Positions 46,325 through 57,349 are shown, counted from the stretch's first letter. The stretch: 64,000 bases of DNA from Kappaphycus alvarezii (GCA_002205965.3 NADL03000073.1:365748-429747); one strand, 5' to 3'. A program made the numbers and translations. Notes: generated from the letters alone by a model not told the origin.

Positions 46325-49300
46325 TTATTCAAAAGTTCTTGTGAGTTCTTGAGGTATGATTCGGGAAGCCACGAGTTTCATGATCTTCGTACCCTTTCCA
46401 TTTGACAAGGAATTTATTTTTTCCACGTTCTTTTTTATGAGCGAGTATAGATTCAACTTCGTATTCCTCATGTCCATCTTGAAATTGGAGAGGTGGCGGA
46501 GGAGGAATTTTTCGGTTGAATTCATCTTCAAAGAACGGTTTCAAGAGGCTAGCGTGGAACGCATTATGATTCCTCTGTCAATCATCGGTTGAGATAAGTG
46601 CAGACGGTACGTCAACCGTTAATATCCTCTGTTATTTCAAAGGGAACAATACTTTGGGTTCAGTTTGCGTGATCCAGCCGCATCTTCAAGTGATAAGTTC
46701 TTTTGTTGATAGCCAAACCTTATCACCAATCTTGAACGTAGACGGCCTTCTTTTCTTGTTTACATATTTAGCGGTGGACTCATTCGATTTTCGGATCTGA
46801 TTCTGGGCTTTCCTTAATGCTTCTTGCATATCTTTTAGGAAACCTGCTGCCGCTGGATTGTCTGACGCTAAAACATCTAAGGGTACTGTTCGTGGTTGAA
46901 TTCCATAATTGAGGAAAAATGGTGAGAAAGTTGTGGTTACATTCACAGAGGAGTTGTAAGCAACTTCAAAGTCTACCAGGTAATTATCCCAATCTGATTT
47001 GTCGAAGCTAACGAAAGCACGGATCATTTCCTCTATTTTCCTGTTCATTATCTCCGATTGTCCATCAGTTTGTGGGTGGTATGCAGAGGAGGGGATATCT
47101 TTGTTCCTAGTAGAGCAAAAAGTTTTGTCCAAAAATTGCTCATGAAGATGGGATCTCGGTCACATATGATATTCTCTGGTAATCTATGATTTCGGTATAC
47201 GTGATTCTTGAACAGCAGTGCTGTTTCAGGAGCATCTGTGTTTGGTTTCGTTGGTATTATTCTGATCATCTTAGAAAGTCTGTCAACGACTGTTAACACG
47301 CCGTTTGTTTCCACTTCTCGACTTTGGGAGAGGTGTGATGAAATCCATGGTTATGTGGGTCCATTTGGTTTTCGGTGGTTCTAGTGGTTGTAAAAGACCT
47401 GAGGCTTCTGATTGGTTGCTTTGGTTCTCTGGCATTGGCAGGAACGTACGTATCGGATTACATCCGATCTCAAATTTTCCAATAAAACTTTGGTGATATT
47501 CTGTTGATAGTTTTGCTTATTCCCCCGTGTCCCGTGTTGGGTGCAATGATAGTCATGCAGGAGCTTGACTCTGAAATTTCCTTCTGGTACACAGATCTTC
47601 TTGTTTTAAGTAGAAGCATCCCTCGACGCTCAAAGGGAGCTTTAGGATCTTGATAATGGGTTCTGAGGTTCTCATCCCTACCATATCTTCTGCCAACCCC
47701 ACTAACTCAGTGTTCGTGAATGATATGGTCGAAATGTTATTGGATTCTGAGGATGTCTTGGTAATAACTTCTTGAGTAATGAATTGTTTCGTGATCAGGT
47801 GACGGCACATCTTGTGGTTGCCTCGATAGTGCGTCCGCCACTACATTTGATTTTCCTGAGATGGGTATTATCTTGAAGTCGAAATAATCTTTCCAGCCAT
47901 CTCACTTGTCTCGGGGACAAGTTTTCTTGGGTTTCTAGGTATCTTAGGGGATAGTGGTCCGAGTGAATGGTGAATGAATTACCATAAAGGTAGATCTCCA
48001 CCACTTGAGGGAATCTACAATGGCCAAAAGTTCCCTTTCATGGGCCGCATAGTTTTGTTCCGCATCATTAAGAGTCCTGGATGCAAACGCGACCGGCCTT
48101 TTAGAACCTAATTCTTCCTGTTCCAGCACTGCACCAATTGCATACTGTGATGCATCTGTGGTTACGTAGATAGGCAGTGTGGCGTCGAAATTTCTGAGAA
48201 CCGGTGCGCTACAAAGTGTTTGCTTGAGTACTTTGAAGGCATCATCTTGAGTGTGGCTCCATTGGAAATTCACGTTTTTCGTCAATTCTGTAGAGGTTTT
48301 GCAAGAATTGAACAGCCTTTTATGAATCTCCGGTAATAATTGACAAAACCAAGAAAAGACTGTACTTGTTGCTTATTCTTTGGTATCGGCCATTCCATGA
48401 CTGCACTTATCTTTTTGGATCAACAGAAATACCACTTTGAGAAATGATGTGTCCTAGGTACTCCACTTCTGTAACTCCGAAACACATTTAGATAATTTGC
48501 CAAACAATTTTCTTTTCTGAGGATTTCGAGTACAGTTCGAATATGATCCAAGTGATCCTTCCATGTCTTACTGTAGATGAGAATCATCCAGATAGACGAT
48601 CACAAATAAGTCGAGCTGATCCTTGAAAATGTCATTCATTAGGTTCATGAAAGTTGCTGGGCATTAGTGAGTCCAAACGGCAGAACAAGAAATTCAAAGT
48701 GCCCGTATCGTGTTCTGAAGGCGGTAAATGGAATCGAATCTTCGTGTAGTCTAATCTGGTGATACCAGATCTAAGATCAATTTTGCTGAAGAACTTTGCT
48801 CCTTTAAGCTGGTCGAAAATGTCGTCAATTCGTGGTAAGGGATAGCTGTTTTTTACAGTAAGCCGGTTTAAGGCTCTGTAATCGCACACATCCGTAGACC
48901 ATCATCATCTTGCTCACGAATAAATAAGAGCTCCAGAAGCTCTTACTAGGTCTTATAAACTCAGCTTCTAGTAGTTCGTCCAACTGTTTTCGGAGTTCTG
49001 ACATTTCTTTGTCAGAAAGTCTATAGAGACCTTTCTTTTGTGGTTCTGCTCCTTCCTTAATAATTTTTTCAAAGTCTTGTTTCCTTCGGTGGCAAACCTC
49101 TTGGGAGCTTCTCTGGAAACACGTCAGCAAATGTTTCCAAAACCTTCTGTATGTCTCGAGGGTATACTGGTGCTCTTGTTCACTAGAATGTAACGGTCTA
49201 AGTAAAACTGCAAATAACTCTTTTTTCTCATCGAAATCACTAACTATGGTATTGAAAGATACAAAAGGACTCACTACGGCATCATCAGCAATAAATATGA

Positions 49301-50745
49301 ATGAATTTCCCTTATGTTCGATTTTCACCTCATTATTAAAACAATTGATTTTTGCCCCATGCGAGGCGCACCATTCTTTCCCAAGAATTGCATCATAACG
49401 CTTCAATGGGCTTACTGCAAAGTACAGAGGTTCAGTATAGGCGTTAATGTACAATGACAGCATTTACCAATTCTTGAAGTATCTGGTCCGCACCGTTGGC
49501 CATTTCAGCAAGCTCTCTGGAATCTCGGGTCTTTTTATGTTTCTTGCAAAATGATTCACTCAAGAAGTTGATCTCACCACCAGGGTCTATGAGGATTTTT
49601 GCTGGTCCACCAGCAATTGTACCCTTGACAATGAGAAGGCCCTTGTGATTTCTCTCGAATGCAGGGGAGAATGTTTCAATGAACGTTGCATTCGATCTGA
49701 TGGTGGACACAATGGACCTTTTTGTTTGATTCAATGATAAATCGAGTTTCTTTGTCTAACAAAGGTTTCTAATGGTTCTTCAATGACTGGAACTGACTGG
49801 GGACCTTCAATCAGTTCCTCCGGGCTTTTGGGCAGTTCTTGGCCATGTGCCTTTCTGTCTGCACCTGAGACAGAGACCTTCGCGCATACATCTTTCACGT
49901 TCTTCTTTGTCAAGCTTCTGTAAATTGTGATTGTTTCTTTTCAGCCCCGGTATCACTTCTACGTTCCCAATTTCCATCGGTACAGGACTGCTGGTTCCAG
50001 CAAAAGAGCTTCCATTTCCATTCTTTCCTCCAGAAGACTTTGGTAGGTTACCGGGTCCAGAACGCCGATAGGCCGACTCTACTCGCTCAGCATCCCTCAT
50101 TAGATCGGAGAGGTTGACGTATTCTTTGGTGCACAACGCCTTCCAGATATAGGGCTTCAAACCGCGAGAGTAACGATCTATCTGGTCTTTAACTCCAATA
50201 TCGGGGATGTCGAGTATAATTTTGTTGAAGTCTTCGTTGAAGGTAGGAACATCTTTCACTTGTTTCCAGCGGGCGAGTTTGTCTCGAGCGATCTTCTCTT
50301 TGTTCAGTGTTTCAAAACGCTGGATCAAAGCACCTTCAGGGTCTGCCAGGAATTTATTCCTTTCCCTTCTTCTGTCTTGGAGTGGACCATCCACCATTCA
50401 TGGGCATTGCCAGCCAAGTAGCTGAGTGCTATGTGTAGGGGTCCATTGCCATCATTTTGCTCCGAGGTAGTTGTCCATCTGAACACACCAGCTGCAATTG
50501 ATCCTTTCCCAGTGAATGTAGTTGGCTTGTTTTTCTTTGGGCCAGCCTGACTATCCACTGGGCATTACTTGACGAACTGGCCTGGTTTCGGGCGTTTACC
50601 AGTTCAGATTCTAAAGATAATACCTTTTGCGCTGCAATAGAAAGCTCTGATCTGTGTGCCAATCTGGTTATTGGATGCTCGAATTCTGCTGCAACTGAAG
50701 CACCATTTGCCTAAGGGACTCTAGGGTGACTTGCAGCTGATCCAT
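46325..50745 (-). pseudogene. Chromovirus copy 2 gag-pol with C-terminal chromodomain (frame-disrupted)
   Basis: Gag starts with MDQLQVTLESLRQ at 50745, has RFETLNKEKIARDKLAR and IPDIGVKDQIDRYSRGLK, and ends in a zinc knuckle CLRCRQKG(HMAKNC) at about 49.84 kb, read with one frame shift. Protease: AKILIDPGGEINFLSESF at about 49.56-49.60 kb, with D-P-G instead of [26 protein letters not shown] at 48.85-48.89 kb and VIVYLDD at about 48.59 kb. RNase H: YVTTDASQYAIGAVLEQE (48.13-48.18 kb). Integrase: HHCC zinc module (47.4-47.6 kb), core IRIIPTKPNTDAPE to CDRDPIFMSNFW and AYHPQTDGQSEIMNR (47.05-47.3 kb). The chromodomain is at 46329-46544: YEVESILAHKKERGKNKFLV followed by KWKGYEDHET. At least six frame changes are present. 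Chromodomains direct integration to marked chromatin in this clade. Confidence 0.88.
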
Positions 50746-51485
50746 AGCGATTAGGTTACAAAGGCAGTTACAGTGTTTGGCCTGGTATCTGGAGAGGTTT
50801 CCGACTTTAAAAGTATACACGTGGTGATACAGGTACAAGATTTCTATACACCTGGAGTAACAGAGAGTCTCTTAGATGGTTGTTGGGCTAGCTACCCACG
50901 ATGCGAAGCCCCAGCAACCTGGTCTTTCAAAATGCCAAGAAAGAAAGAAAGAAGTTTAATGCATTCAATATCTACTGGGGACTGCGCACGTCCTAACTAT
51001 ACGGCTAAGATCTAACTGGATGTACCTCGTCGTCCATGCGCATCGGGCTCGAACAATGATTTATGGAAAAATGTGATTTATAAGCTGATTGGCTCTCCTT
51101 GCACCTTCCAATTTCGGTCCTAGTGACCTAATGGTTAAGTGTAAGGAGCTCCTGATGAAGTATTCGCGGGTTCAAATACGCCAGGAGCACTTACAAAAAG
51201 TTCCTTCTCTGACGTAATGGTTGACGTCAGTCACGTCGGATGCATTACAGTAGCCCTTCTTCCGATTCTGGCTTTGCGGTGGTTGTCCTGTCTAGGTCCT
51301 GATTGGTATACGGACTTACAATTGTAAGTCCTACTACAAGGATCTGGGGGCATCAGAGGAAAGCTTACAGTCACAACGGAAGGTTGAACACAACACACAC
51401 ACGAAGTCGATTGAGAAATGAACTTATTGCTCTATTTTCCTTTTTTGTTACTCAAAAAACGCAATTATAATGGAAAATAAAGATA
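50746..51485 (-). other. Chromovirus copy 2 5' untranslated spacer
   Basis: Non-coding spacer between zinc-finger ORF and gag, homologous to 16018-16320 plus 17837-18280 in copy 1. The uninterrupted junction at 51049-51053 is the empty site for LINE A. It contains the tRNA-like sequence listed separately. Confidence 0.75.
51116..51189 (+). other. tRNA-like sequence in chromovirus copy 2
   Basis: A 74-nt homologue of 17904-17976. GGTCCTA at the 5' end can pair with most of the 3' CCAGGAGC. The A-box-like GTGACCTAATGGTTAAG is clear. The B-box region reads GGTTCAAATAC. The anticodon arm is not convincing. Antisense to the element. Confidence 0.48.
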
Positions 51486-52214
51486 CTAATTGTGACCCCT
51501 GTCTGTGAGTCGATGCTGAGCCCCGTTCTGATGCCGGACAAGGTCTTGTTCACTGAACAACTCAATATTGCAGTCCATGGACTTGTACTCCTTCTTTCTT
51601 GCACGGCAGATGTGACGAAGGGAACTGAGTTGCTCGAAGTACTGAACGCGACCGGGACTGTTGACTTGGCAATTGAGACAATGAAACGGAGAGGATTTAG
51701 GATTATTGTTCATCCGCGGCCTTTTCGAGGGCCTAAAATTGCGGATTCGATTGTTTACCTCCCTTCGGATCGAAACAGAGGCGGCGTCCGGCAGCTCTTG
51801 AAGTCTTCTCGGAGGAGCCCTTGAACTTGTCGGCGGTCTTGACGTGTTCGGGACGGTCGGACGCGACGACTTCCTCGGGAACGGAGGTAACGATCGAAGA
51901 CTGGAGGATGGGGGTATGGCAAACGATCGAAAAGGGGTGGGAGGCTCTTCGACCGTAAAAACGGGAGGTGCTACTGAAAGTGCTCGGGGTAAGACGAGAT
52001 CTTGGCCAGTCGGCGTCGGTGTCTTGGGCTCATCGGGGCTGAGTAAGGCGATCGGGGTTCTCGGAGTCGACGGACGAGGCGGAGTGTTGGGACCTTCTTC
52101 CTCGCCAATCGGCACTAATAGCGAGGTGGGCGGGAAACGAAAGTCGACGAGGTCTTCTGAGTCGTACTGTGATGGCGACGGAGGGCGGCCCTTTGACTTC
52201 ATGTTGTACGACAC
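51486..52214 (-). CDS. Accessory zinc-finger protein of chromovirus copy 2
   Basis: A complete 242-codon ORF between 5' LTR and gag. Residues 1-130 are Pro/Ser/Thr-rich and probably disordered (PPSPSQYDSEDLVDF, TPTPTGQDLVLPRALSVAPP). Then come basic segments (SRAPPRRLQELPDA, RPSKRPRMNNNPKS). The C-terminus has two finger-like modules. The first is FHCLNCQVNSPGRVQYFEQL with a His about 18 residues after the second Cys. The second is EYKSMDCNIELFSEQDLVRH followed by QNGAQH. The second finger has lost its first Cys (YKSMDC; copy 1 has YKCKDC), so its C-x2-C-x12-H-x5-H is broken here by one base. I know no standard name for this ORF. The same layout occurs in the copia element at 57-58 kb. RNA or DNA binding is inferred from the finger class only. 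Confidence 0.72.
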   Translation of the reverse strand: MSYNMKSKGRPPSPSQYDSEDLVDFRFPPTSLLVPIGEEEGPNTPPRPSTPRTPIALLSPDEPKTPTPTGQDLVLPRALSVAPPVFTVEEPPTPFRSFAIPPSSSLRSLPPFPRKSSRPTVPNTSRPPTSSRAPPRRLQELPDAASVSIRREVNNRIRNFRPSKRPRMNNNPKSSPFHCLNCQVNSPGRVQYFEQLSSLRHICRARKKEYKSMDCNIELFSEQDLVRHQNGAQHRLTDRGHN

Positions 52215-52350
52215 TGTGGCTTACCGCGTAAGGGTCAGAGTGAAAAACACAAGGTTAGTCTCTGTTTGCAATCGGGCAGCTGATATAAATCTAGTAGAGA
52301 TTTTATCCCAACTGGCGGATTGGAAAAACACACAATGAGGCACAACTTAC

Positions 52351-52364
52351 TTGCGATGCTACCA
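52351..52364 (-). promoter_or_regulatory. Candidate primer-binding site, chromovirus copy 2
   Basis: TGGTAGCATCGCAA on the minus strand, three bases inside the 5' LTR, identical to copy 1. It begins with the TGG complementary to a tRNA CCA end. The exact tRNA was not determined. Confidence 0.62.
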
Positions 52365-52367
52365 CGA

Positions 52368-52886
52368 TGTGGGTTGCTAAGCGCACACGAGCAGATCAAG
52401 GTAGAACTGTGGTTGAAACTTTGGTTGAGGCTGGCTGGGCTAAGCTGGTCGCTTTAAACCAGGGTTTATATAGAACTGAAGATAGCTACAAACTAAAGGA
52501 AAATTTAGTCTAACAGTAGCGAATTCAAATATTGTTCCCGTAAAACTGCCCTGACGGTATCGTAAGTAGCGCTTTCATAATTTTAGTCGGCACGAGTGAC
52601 ATACTCTTATAAAATGTAAGAATTACATTGGTCCAGGTGGCATGGGATAGCAAGGCGACTTTTGATTGGTAAAGCAATGATATAATATCCCAGTGTGCAA
52701 CTCGCCCTTCACTATTCCAAGTGTATCAATGGAGTCAAACGCTGTGTTCAGAACTGTAAGGAAAGTGTAATTACAGCAAAGTGCCTAGTAGCCCTGGTCG
52801 TAAGGTTACCAGTGGTTTGAATCTACAGTACAGTAGATGCAGCGAATTCGTGTAAAGCTGTAAGGTCTGTGAGATGAAATACAACA
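52368..52886 (-). repeat. 5' LTR of chromovirus copy 2
   Basis: 519 bp with ends TGTGGG and ATACAACA (plus orientation). Matches 45758-46273. The outer end cuts into a gag gene of another retroelement. Confidence 0.9.
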
Positions 52887-54001
52887 GACAAGACCATCGG
52901 CGGGCGAACGAGAGGAGCCTTGTTCATTAGCGCATCGATGTCCATGACGTTGTTCCTGCGTTGCTTCGGAAGGGCTTGGCCGTCGCCGATCCTCTCTGCC
53001 GCGGCCACCACATCGACCTTTTGAGCATCCTGGTCGACGACAACGGTCTTTTCGTCATTCTTTTCCCTCAGTTTAAGTTCTTTTTCCGACTCCGAACTTG
53101 CTCCGGAAATTAATATACGCCGACCTCCATTTTGCTGTCTTTTGGACCAGCAAGACTCCTCCGAGTGACCTATCTCCTTACAGAACGAGCATCGAGTGTG
53201 CCTGTGGGGGTTCCGCGGGCATTGTGTGGCACGATGGCCACTTTTCCCTCAGAAACTGCAATTAAAGTCGTCACAGATCATAGCGGCAGGTCCTCCTTTC
53301 CCAAACTGCTTATTCACGAACGGGGACAACTCCGCTAACTGTCCCGCTAGCTGGTCAAACTTCTCCTCCAGGTGGTTCGGCTTGACAGCGTGTACATCAA
53401 GCCTCTGCAAAATCCTCCTCGAAGCGACCAAAGGCGCTTGAGCCGCCTCCTTGTCGGGGAAGAATGGCTTCTCTCCTAATTGTAAGTCTTGAATTGCTTT
53501 CTTAAGTTCCTTGTATTCCGACGGCGCTCGATACATGACGAACTGAGCCAACTATGGGTATCCCGCCACTGCCTTCCGAAGCAAACCGACGGAAGCCGTT
53601 TCGTTGAAGCCTACCCTCTTGTAGAGGGCATTCATTCGCGCCAGAGACCCTCCTATGTCTCTTGCGTCCAGTCCTACGGCAACGGCTTCATGAACCTCCT
53701 CCTTTGGCTTTAATTTCTCCGGAAACTCAGCGAGGAGCTTCGTGTTGATGATATCATACCTCTCGGCATCTTCAATAAGGGACCCGTCCTGCGCAAACGA
53801 CTCGTAGTAGAAGTCGAAAGCTGGTACCTCCAGATGGCACTTAATCTGGAGGGCCTTCTCGCTGTTCGTCTTTCCGCGCATGACGTCGTTCTCAAACGCG
53901 AAAAGGAAACGGGCAATGTCGGAAGAGGGCAATACATCAAAGGAGAGGTGAAGGGTGTTGGAGTCTATCATGGCGGCGTCGAACCTTGGATGCGGTACCA
54001 T
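52887..54001 (-). pseudogene. Gag of another retroelement with two zinc knuckles, truncated by chromovirus LTR
   Basis: From ATG at 54001: MVPHPRFDAAMIDSNTLHLS, FLFAFENDVMRGKTNSEKAL, LLRKAVAGYP, then after a stop AQFVMYRAPSEYKELKKAIQ, LEEKFDQLAGQLAELSPFVN, and two knuckles in tandem: CSFxGKSGHRATQC, whose second Cys is lost to a stop, and CSFCKEIGHSEESC (C-x2-C-x4-H-x4-C, about 53.16-53.20 kb). The capsid-like helical region plus knuckles identify a retroelement Gag. It is unlike the Gags of the other elements here. The frame is cut at 52887, where the chromovirus LTR begins, so protease and Pol are absent. Confidence 0.68.
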
Positions 54002-54092
54002 GTAATGCTTGAAAGTTCCTTAATTATTTCCTGCCTATCCTATCAAGCGCAGCCTATCTTTTCCACTTTTTTCACTTACCCTCGACACAGTA

Positions 54093-54498
54093 CAGCACAT
54101 ATACTGTGCTGTGCCGGGTGGTGAGTGCACAGTGCCTAACCCTAACCGACTGGGGAGATACAGTGCAGTATCTCCCCAGATTAAGGGGTGAGCTCGCACA
54201 GCCCACACATAAGTCAGGGTTGAAATGAAGAGTCCTGTATGATACCCCTCAGTATCCATGAGATGTTCCCGAGAGTTGAGAGTCAGAAGATTTCCCCATG
54301 TCAAATCCAACTAAAATGACCTCTGTTCTGCTGTGGCAAGCCTTACTCCTCTGATATCGTTTTCTTTCTGATCCAATTCCTTGGCGTCTGTGGACTGCGC
54401 GAGCTCACTTGTTGATCTGGGGAGATAATGTACCTTATATCCCCCAGGCAATGTAGGGTTAGGTTCTGTACACCCTGCACAGTACAGTATATTTACTG
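54093..54498. mobile_element. MITE with about 110-bp inverted repeats and TA duplication (Tc1/mariner-like)
   Basis: The left end CAGCACATATACTGTGCTGT and the reverse complement of the right end, CAGTAAATATACTGTACTGT, match. The similarity continues through CCTAACCCTA, TATCTCCCCAGAT and GTGAGCTCGC for about 110 bp. TA flanks both sides (54091-54092 and 54499-54500). No transposase is encoded in the 406 bp. The left arm holds a perfect 12-bp-stem hairpin at 54150-54179 (CTGGGGAGATAC, six-base loop). TA target and CAG-start repeats are typical of Tc1/mariner non-autonomous copies. Confidence 0.82.
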
Positions 54499-54500
54499 TA

Positions 54501-55216
54501 CTTTGCTGAGCGTACGTGGGAAAAGGAGGGGAAAAATATGTTACGATTGGCCTAGGCAGGACAGGAGAGAATAAAGGAAATTTTCCAAGCATTTCAGCGT
54601 CTGAAACATTTTTCTGACCATTTAGGAGGAAAGACTATTCGTGGAAGAACTTTTTCTTCTCTTATCATATTTCTTCCTAGCTTTCTGGCCAGTTTACCGT
54701 AATCATTTCCGCTGTCGCACCATTATTCTCCTACACTATTGTTTGTCCTCAATTTATCCTGGTAAGTTGCATAAGTCTCGAAATTGAATGAATCTCAAAG
54801 ACTTGTCTGCCGAAAGATGGTATCTTTTAGTCTTTCTCCTCCTCGAAGCCGCGTTGTATTCTAAGGAGCGCCGCTTGGGCGTTCTCAGGGGTCTTCGAAG
54901 AGAACTCAGGAGCTCGCTGTGACATTCATATCTCGCATTCACGATGAAATTGATATCGCGACGACTGGTCTGTGCACTAGCGGCGGCCCTTGACCACCCG
55001 CGACCAATAATATCGTCGACCATATGTTCTACCTTTGCAACATCGATCTTAGAGCGTACTCCCAAGCTGGACAGCGACGAACTTCAATTATCTTAGCTTA
55101 CAATGTCAGCTAGGCTCGGACGCGTTTTACAAAACATGAAGTAAAGATAATTTCTCATGAGATGAGCAGTACGCACTCCTTCCTCGATCCAAATGAAACC
55201 CATATTACATATTTAC
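54501..55216. other. Unassigned region
   Basis: About 700 bp. A minus-strand open frame of 103 codons at 54754-55065 (with KVEHMVDDIIGRGWSRAAAS and YECHSELLSSLRRPLRT) has no motif I recognise. It may be part of a gene or remnant. Confidence 0.35.
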
Positions 55217-55342
55217 GAGTTGTACTGTACAGTGTTGCACAGAATCGTGCGGAGGGTATTCAAAAATTAACTATGAATTCGGGCGGCGGGTGGGAACCTA
55301 TCGCGCCTGTATCACTTGGAGACTAAACGCAAAACGGTTAAC
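55217..55342. repeat. Direct repeat, copy 1 (3' end of an RT ORF)
   Basis: About 126 bp, repeated at 55930-56050: GAGTTGTAC, GCGTGCGGAGGGTATTCA-type core, CACTTGGAGACTAAACGCAA. Read on the minus strand it encodes RFAFSLQVIQAR and EYPPHDSVQHCT, the C-terminal end of an RT-nuclease ORF. It is thus the 3' end of a second, tandem copy. Confidence 0.65.
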
Positions 55343-55929
55343 GAACCTATTAGAAGAGCGGATACTCTTAGAGGGCGACAATAACAACTTCATCACATTG
55401 GCCTCTTGGATCCAAGACGGGTGCGATTTCGGCCGAGCGCCGGGAGCAGACCGCACTGCGAGTAGATCTAGGGAATCGCACGATGCTCAGACGGAGAGCC
55501 AGAGCGACTTTCCACGCAGAGGAGGACATGTACGCACCGCGGTGGGGGTGAAGAAGCGGCGAGAAAACAGAGGAGGAGGAAGATGTGCGCACGGAAAGGA
55601 GCCTTGGTCGGTCATGTGCCGCTGCGGACAAGAGCAACCTGTCTGACTTCGATAGCATGAGTTCAGTTGTGTTCTCAGACTAGAGCCTTTTGCCGGGGAC
55701 CGGCGAAGAACGCCCGAAAAGGGCCGTAGCTGTAAGCGACGAAGACAGTTGCAGGTGGCGGGAGGATAAAAACGAGATGGCTGACCGGGGGATCTCTTCC
55801 AGGTGGCGGTCGTGGGAAAGAGGCAGCAGGTCGGAGATAAGTTTGTAAGCAGCGTGTAGCGCAGAGCAGCGTATAGCACGTGTCTGGCTCTGCGTTAGAC
55901 GCTGCTTATGCGTGGTGGTAAATCTTTAT

Positions 55930-56390
55930 GAGTTGTACAGTGTTTCACAGAAGCGTGCGGAGGGTATTCATAAATTAACTGCGGATTCGTGCGGCAGGTA
56001 GAAACCTGTCGCGCCTGCATCACTTGGAGACTAAACGCAAAACGGGTAACAAAGTCGCGGAGCTCCTGTTGAGTGTAGGAAACGCGACGGGAAGCAGCGA
56101 AGGAAGCAAGACAGTGGAAAAAACCTTGTCGTCGTCGCCCAAGGTGCCATAGATATCAATCCCGGCGGGAGAGAGGAGGAAATCGTTTTGGTTGCAGTAA
56201 GTGCCGTAATGACGATGTTTCTCGCGGTCTGCGAGTGTCGCGGCAGCGCCTGCGGTAACATTACTTGGCGAGATGTGGCGGTGTGCGGAGGGGTAGGCAA
56301 CAGTAACGTCGAGGGCGATATTGGCACTGTGAAGCCCGTATGCAGCGGGTACGTAAATGTCCATTCGTAACGCGGGGAGCATCTGTAATT
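55930..56390 (-). pseudogene. C-terminal nuclease-like part of an RT ORF, with repeat copy 2
   Basis: Minus strand from about 56390: LRMDIYVPAAYG, IALDVTVAYPSAHRHIS, AAATLADREKHRHYGTYC and GIDIYGTLGDD, then, after a frame change, ELRDFVTRFAFSLQVMQARQ to the end in the repeat. The pattern RxDI, DVTV-x-P, A-x2-A-x2-EK-x3-Y is the PD-(D/E)XK-like nuclease that follows RT in many algal and oomycete LINE-type proteins. It differs from the LINE A-C family. RT and zinc motif were not found upstream, so this is a 5'-truncated insertion. Confidence 0.48.
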
Positions 56391-56470
56391 GATTCTTTTC
56401 GACCGCAAAGCGCTATTCTGTATTTTATACAGATCGGCCATATATGTACTACTGTACTGTCCCACGAAGG

Positions 56471-56667
56471 GTAATTTACAGTATAAAGACAGTGATGGTG
56501 TTGCATCCCGCACACCATCACCAACAACAACATCATCAACAAACAAAACGACAACAACAGCAAAACTTGTGTGCCAGGTTTCCCCCCATTATTGTGCTCG
56601 GTATAGCAAAAATCAGTTGATCGAGATTCGACTCTCGCCCCCGCTCATCTACGGGGCAAAACCACAT
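56471..56667 (+). repeat. 5' LTR-like repeat of copia element
   Basis: Direct repeat with 62081-62272. It contains ACAGTATAAAGACAGTG, with a TATA-box-like TATAAAG, and a CAA/CAC-rich tract. It ends at ACCACAT. Confidence 0.78.
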
Positions 56668-56779
56668 TCCGGAATTAAATATTCGCCCTCCCCGCTCTGC
56701 TTCTTTGAATCCTATTTCCTCCCGGATCCTATTGCCTCCCACTACTGCTTTGGAAACTCTTACTTCTTCTCTGTTGTTT

Positions 56780-57349
56780 AGTGTTGGGGTTGGTCTGTGG
56801 TAACTGGTCTAGTTTGGTTTTGGTCTTGGTGCAGGTATCGGTTATTGGAATGGCTTTCGCTCTTGGTCTTGGTATCTGCAGCTTGGTCTCTGGTCTGTCC
56901 ATTCTTAGCGCTCGTCTGCTTGCTCTTTACTGTCTGGAGTGCCTAGCTGTTGTCTGCTAAGTTGGTCTGGATCTAAGGTTGTCGCCTGTTTCTGTGGGTC
57001 TTCACTTGCGCTGATCCTGCTCGAGGGCCCACTCCTACTCGCGTCTACTCGCTGTGGCTGTTCTGCTTCTGGCTGTGCTTGGGACTGGATTGGAAAATCT
57101 ACTTGGCTCGCTGGGTGTGGTTGGCTACTCTGCTCTCGAATACTGTTGCTTCATTGCATTACTCGTTTGTGCCTTTTTGTTTTAAGCTCTAGCTCGCTTT
57201 GGTCACTTAACTGCTCTAGGTATCACCGCAGGGTGTCTTATAACAAGTAAGTTAACCTTAGCATTTATTGCAGGTAAACAAAAGGTATCTAACATACTGA
57301 CCAGTGGGTTTCTACGTAGTGTCTGCGTTGCGTAATCTACGTAAACACA
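56780..57349 (+). other. Leader between 5' repeat and zinc-finger ORF of copia element
   Basis: About 570 bp, strikingly rich in G+T on this strand (repeated TTGGTCT, CTTGGT) with no protein I recognise. It is probably an untranslated leader. Confidence 0.45.

Larger units (their letters stand above)
45758..52886 (-). mobile_element. Ty3 chromovirus copy 2, two LTRs, 7.1 kb
   Basis: Element order on the minus strand: 5' LTR (52368-52886), primer-binding site (52351-52364), zinc-finger ORF (51486-52214), spacer with tRNA-like sequence (51116-51189), gag-pol from ATG at 50745 to about 46325, polypurine tract (46274-46286), 3' LTR (45758-46273). The LTRs have the expected TG...CA ends. The five bases outside are ATCTG on the left and GACAA on the right, so no target duplication is visible. 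The left flank is Helitron and the right flank is a different gag. This implies recombination or deletion after insertion. Confidence 0.9.

Noticed and set aside
51116..51189. Functional tRNA gene
   Set aside because: Anticodon arm and T stem do not pair properly in either copy; kept only as tRNA-like.
54131..54148. CCTAACCCTAACC, telomere-like repeat
   Set aside because: Only two units and part of the MITE inverted repeat, with the matching copy in the other arm.
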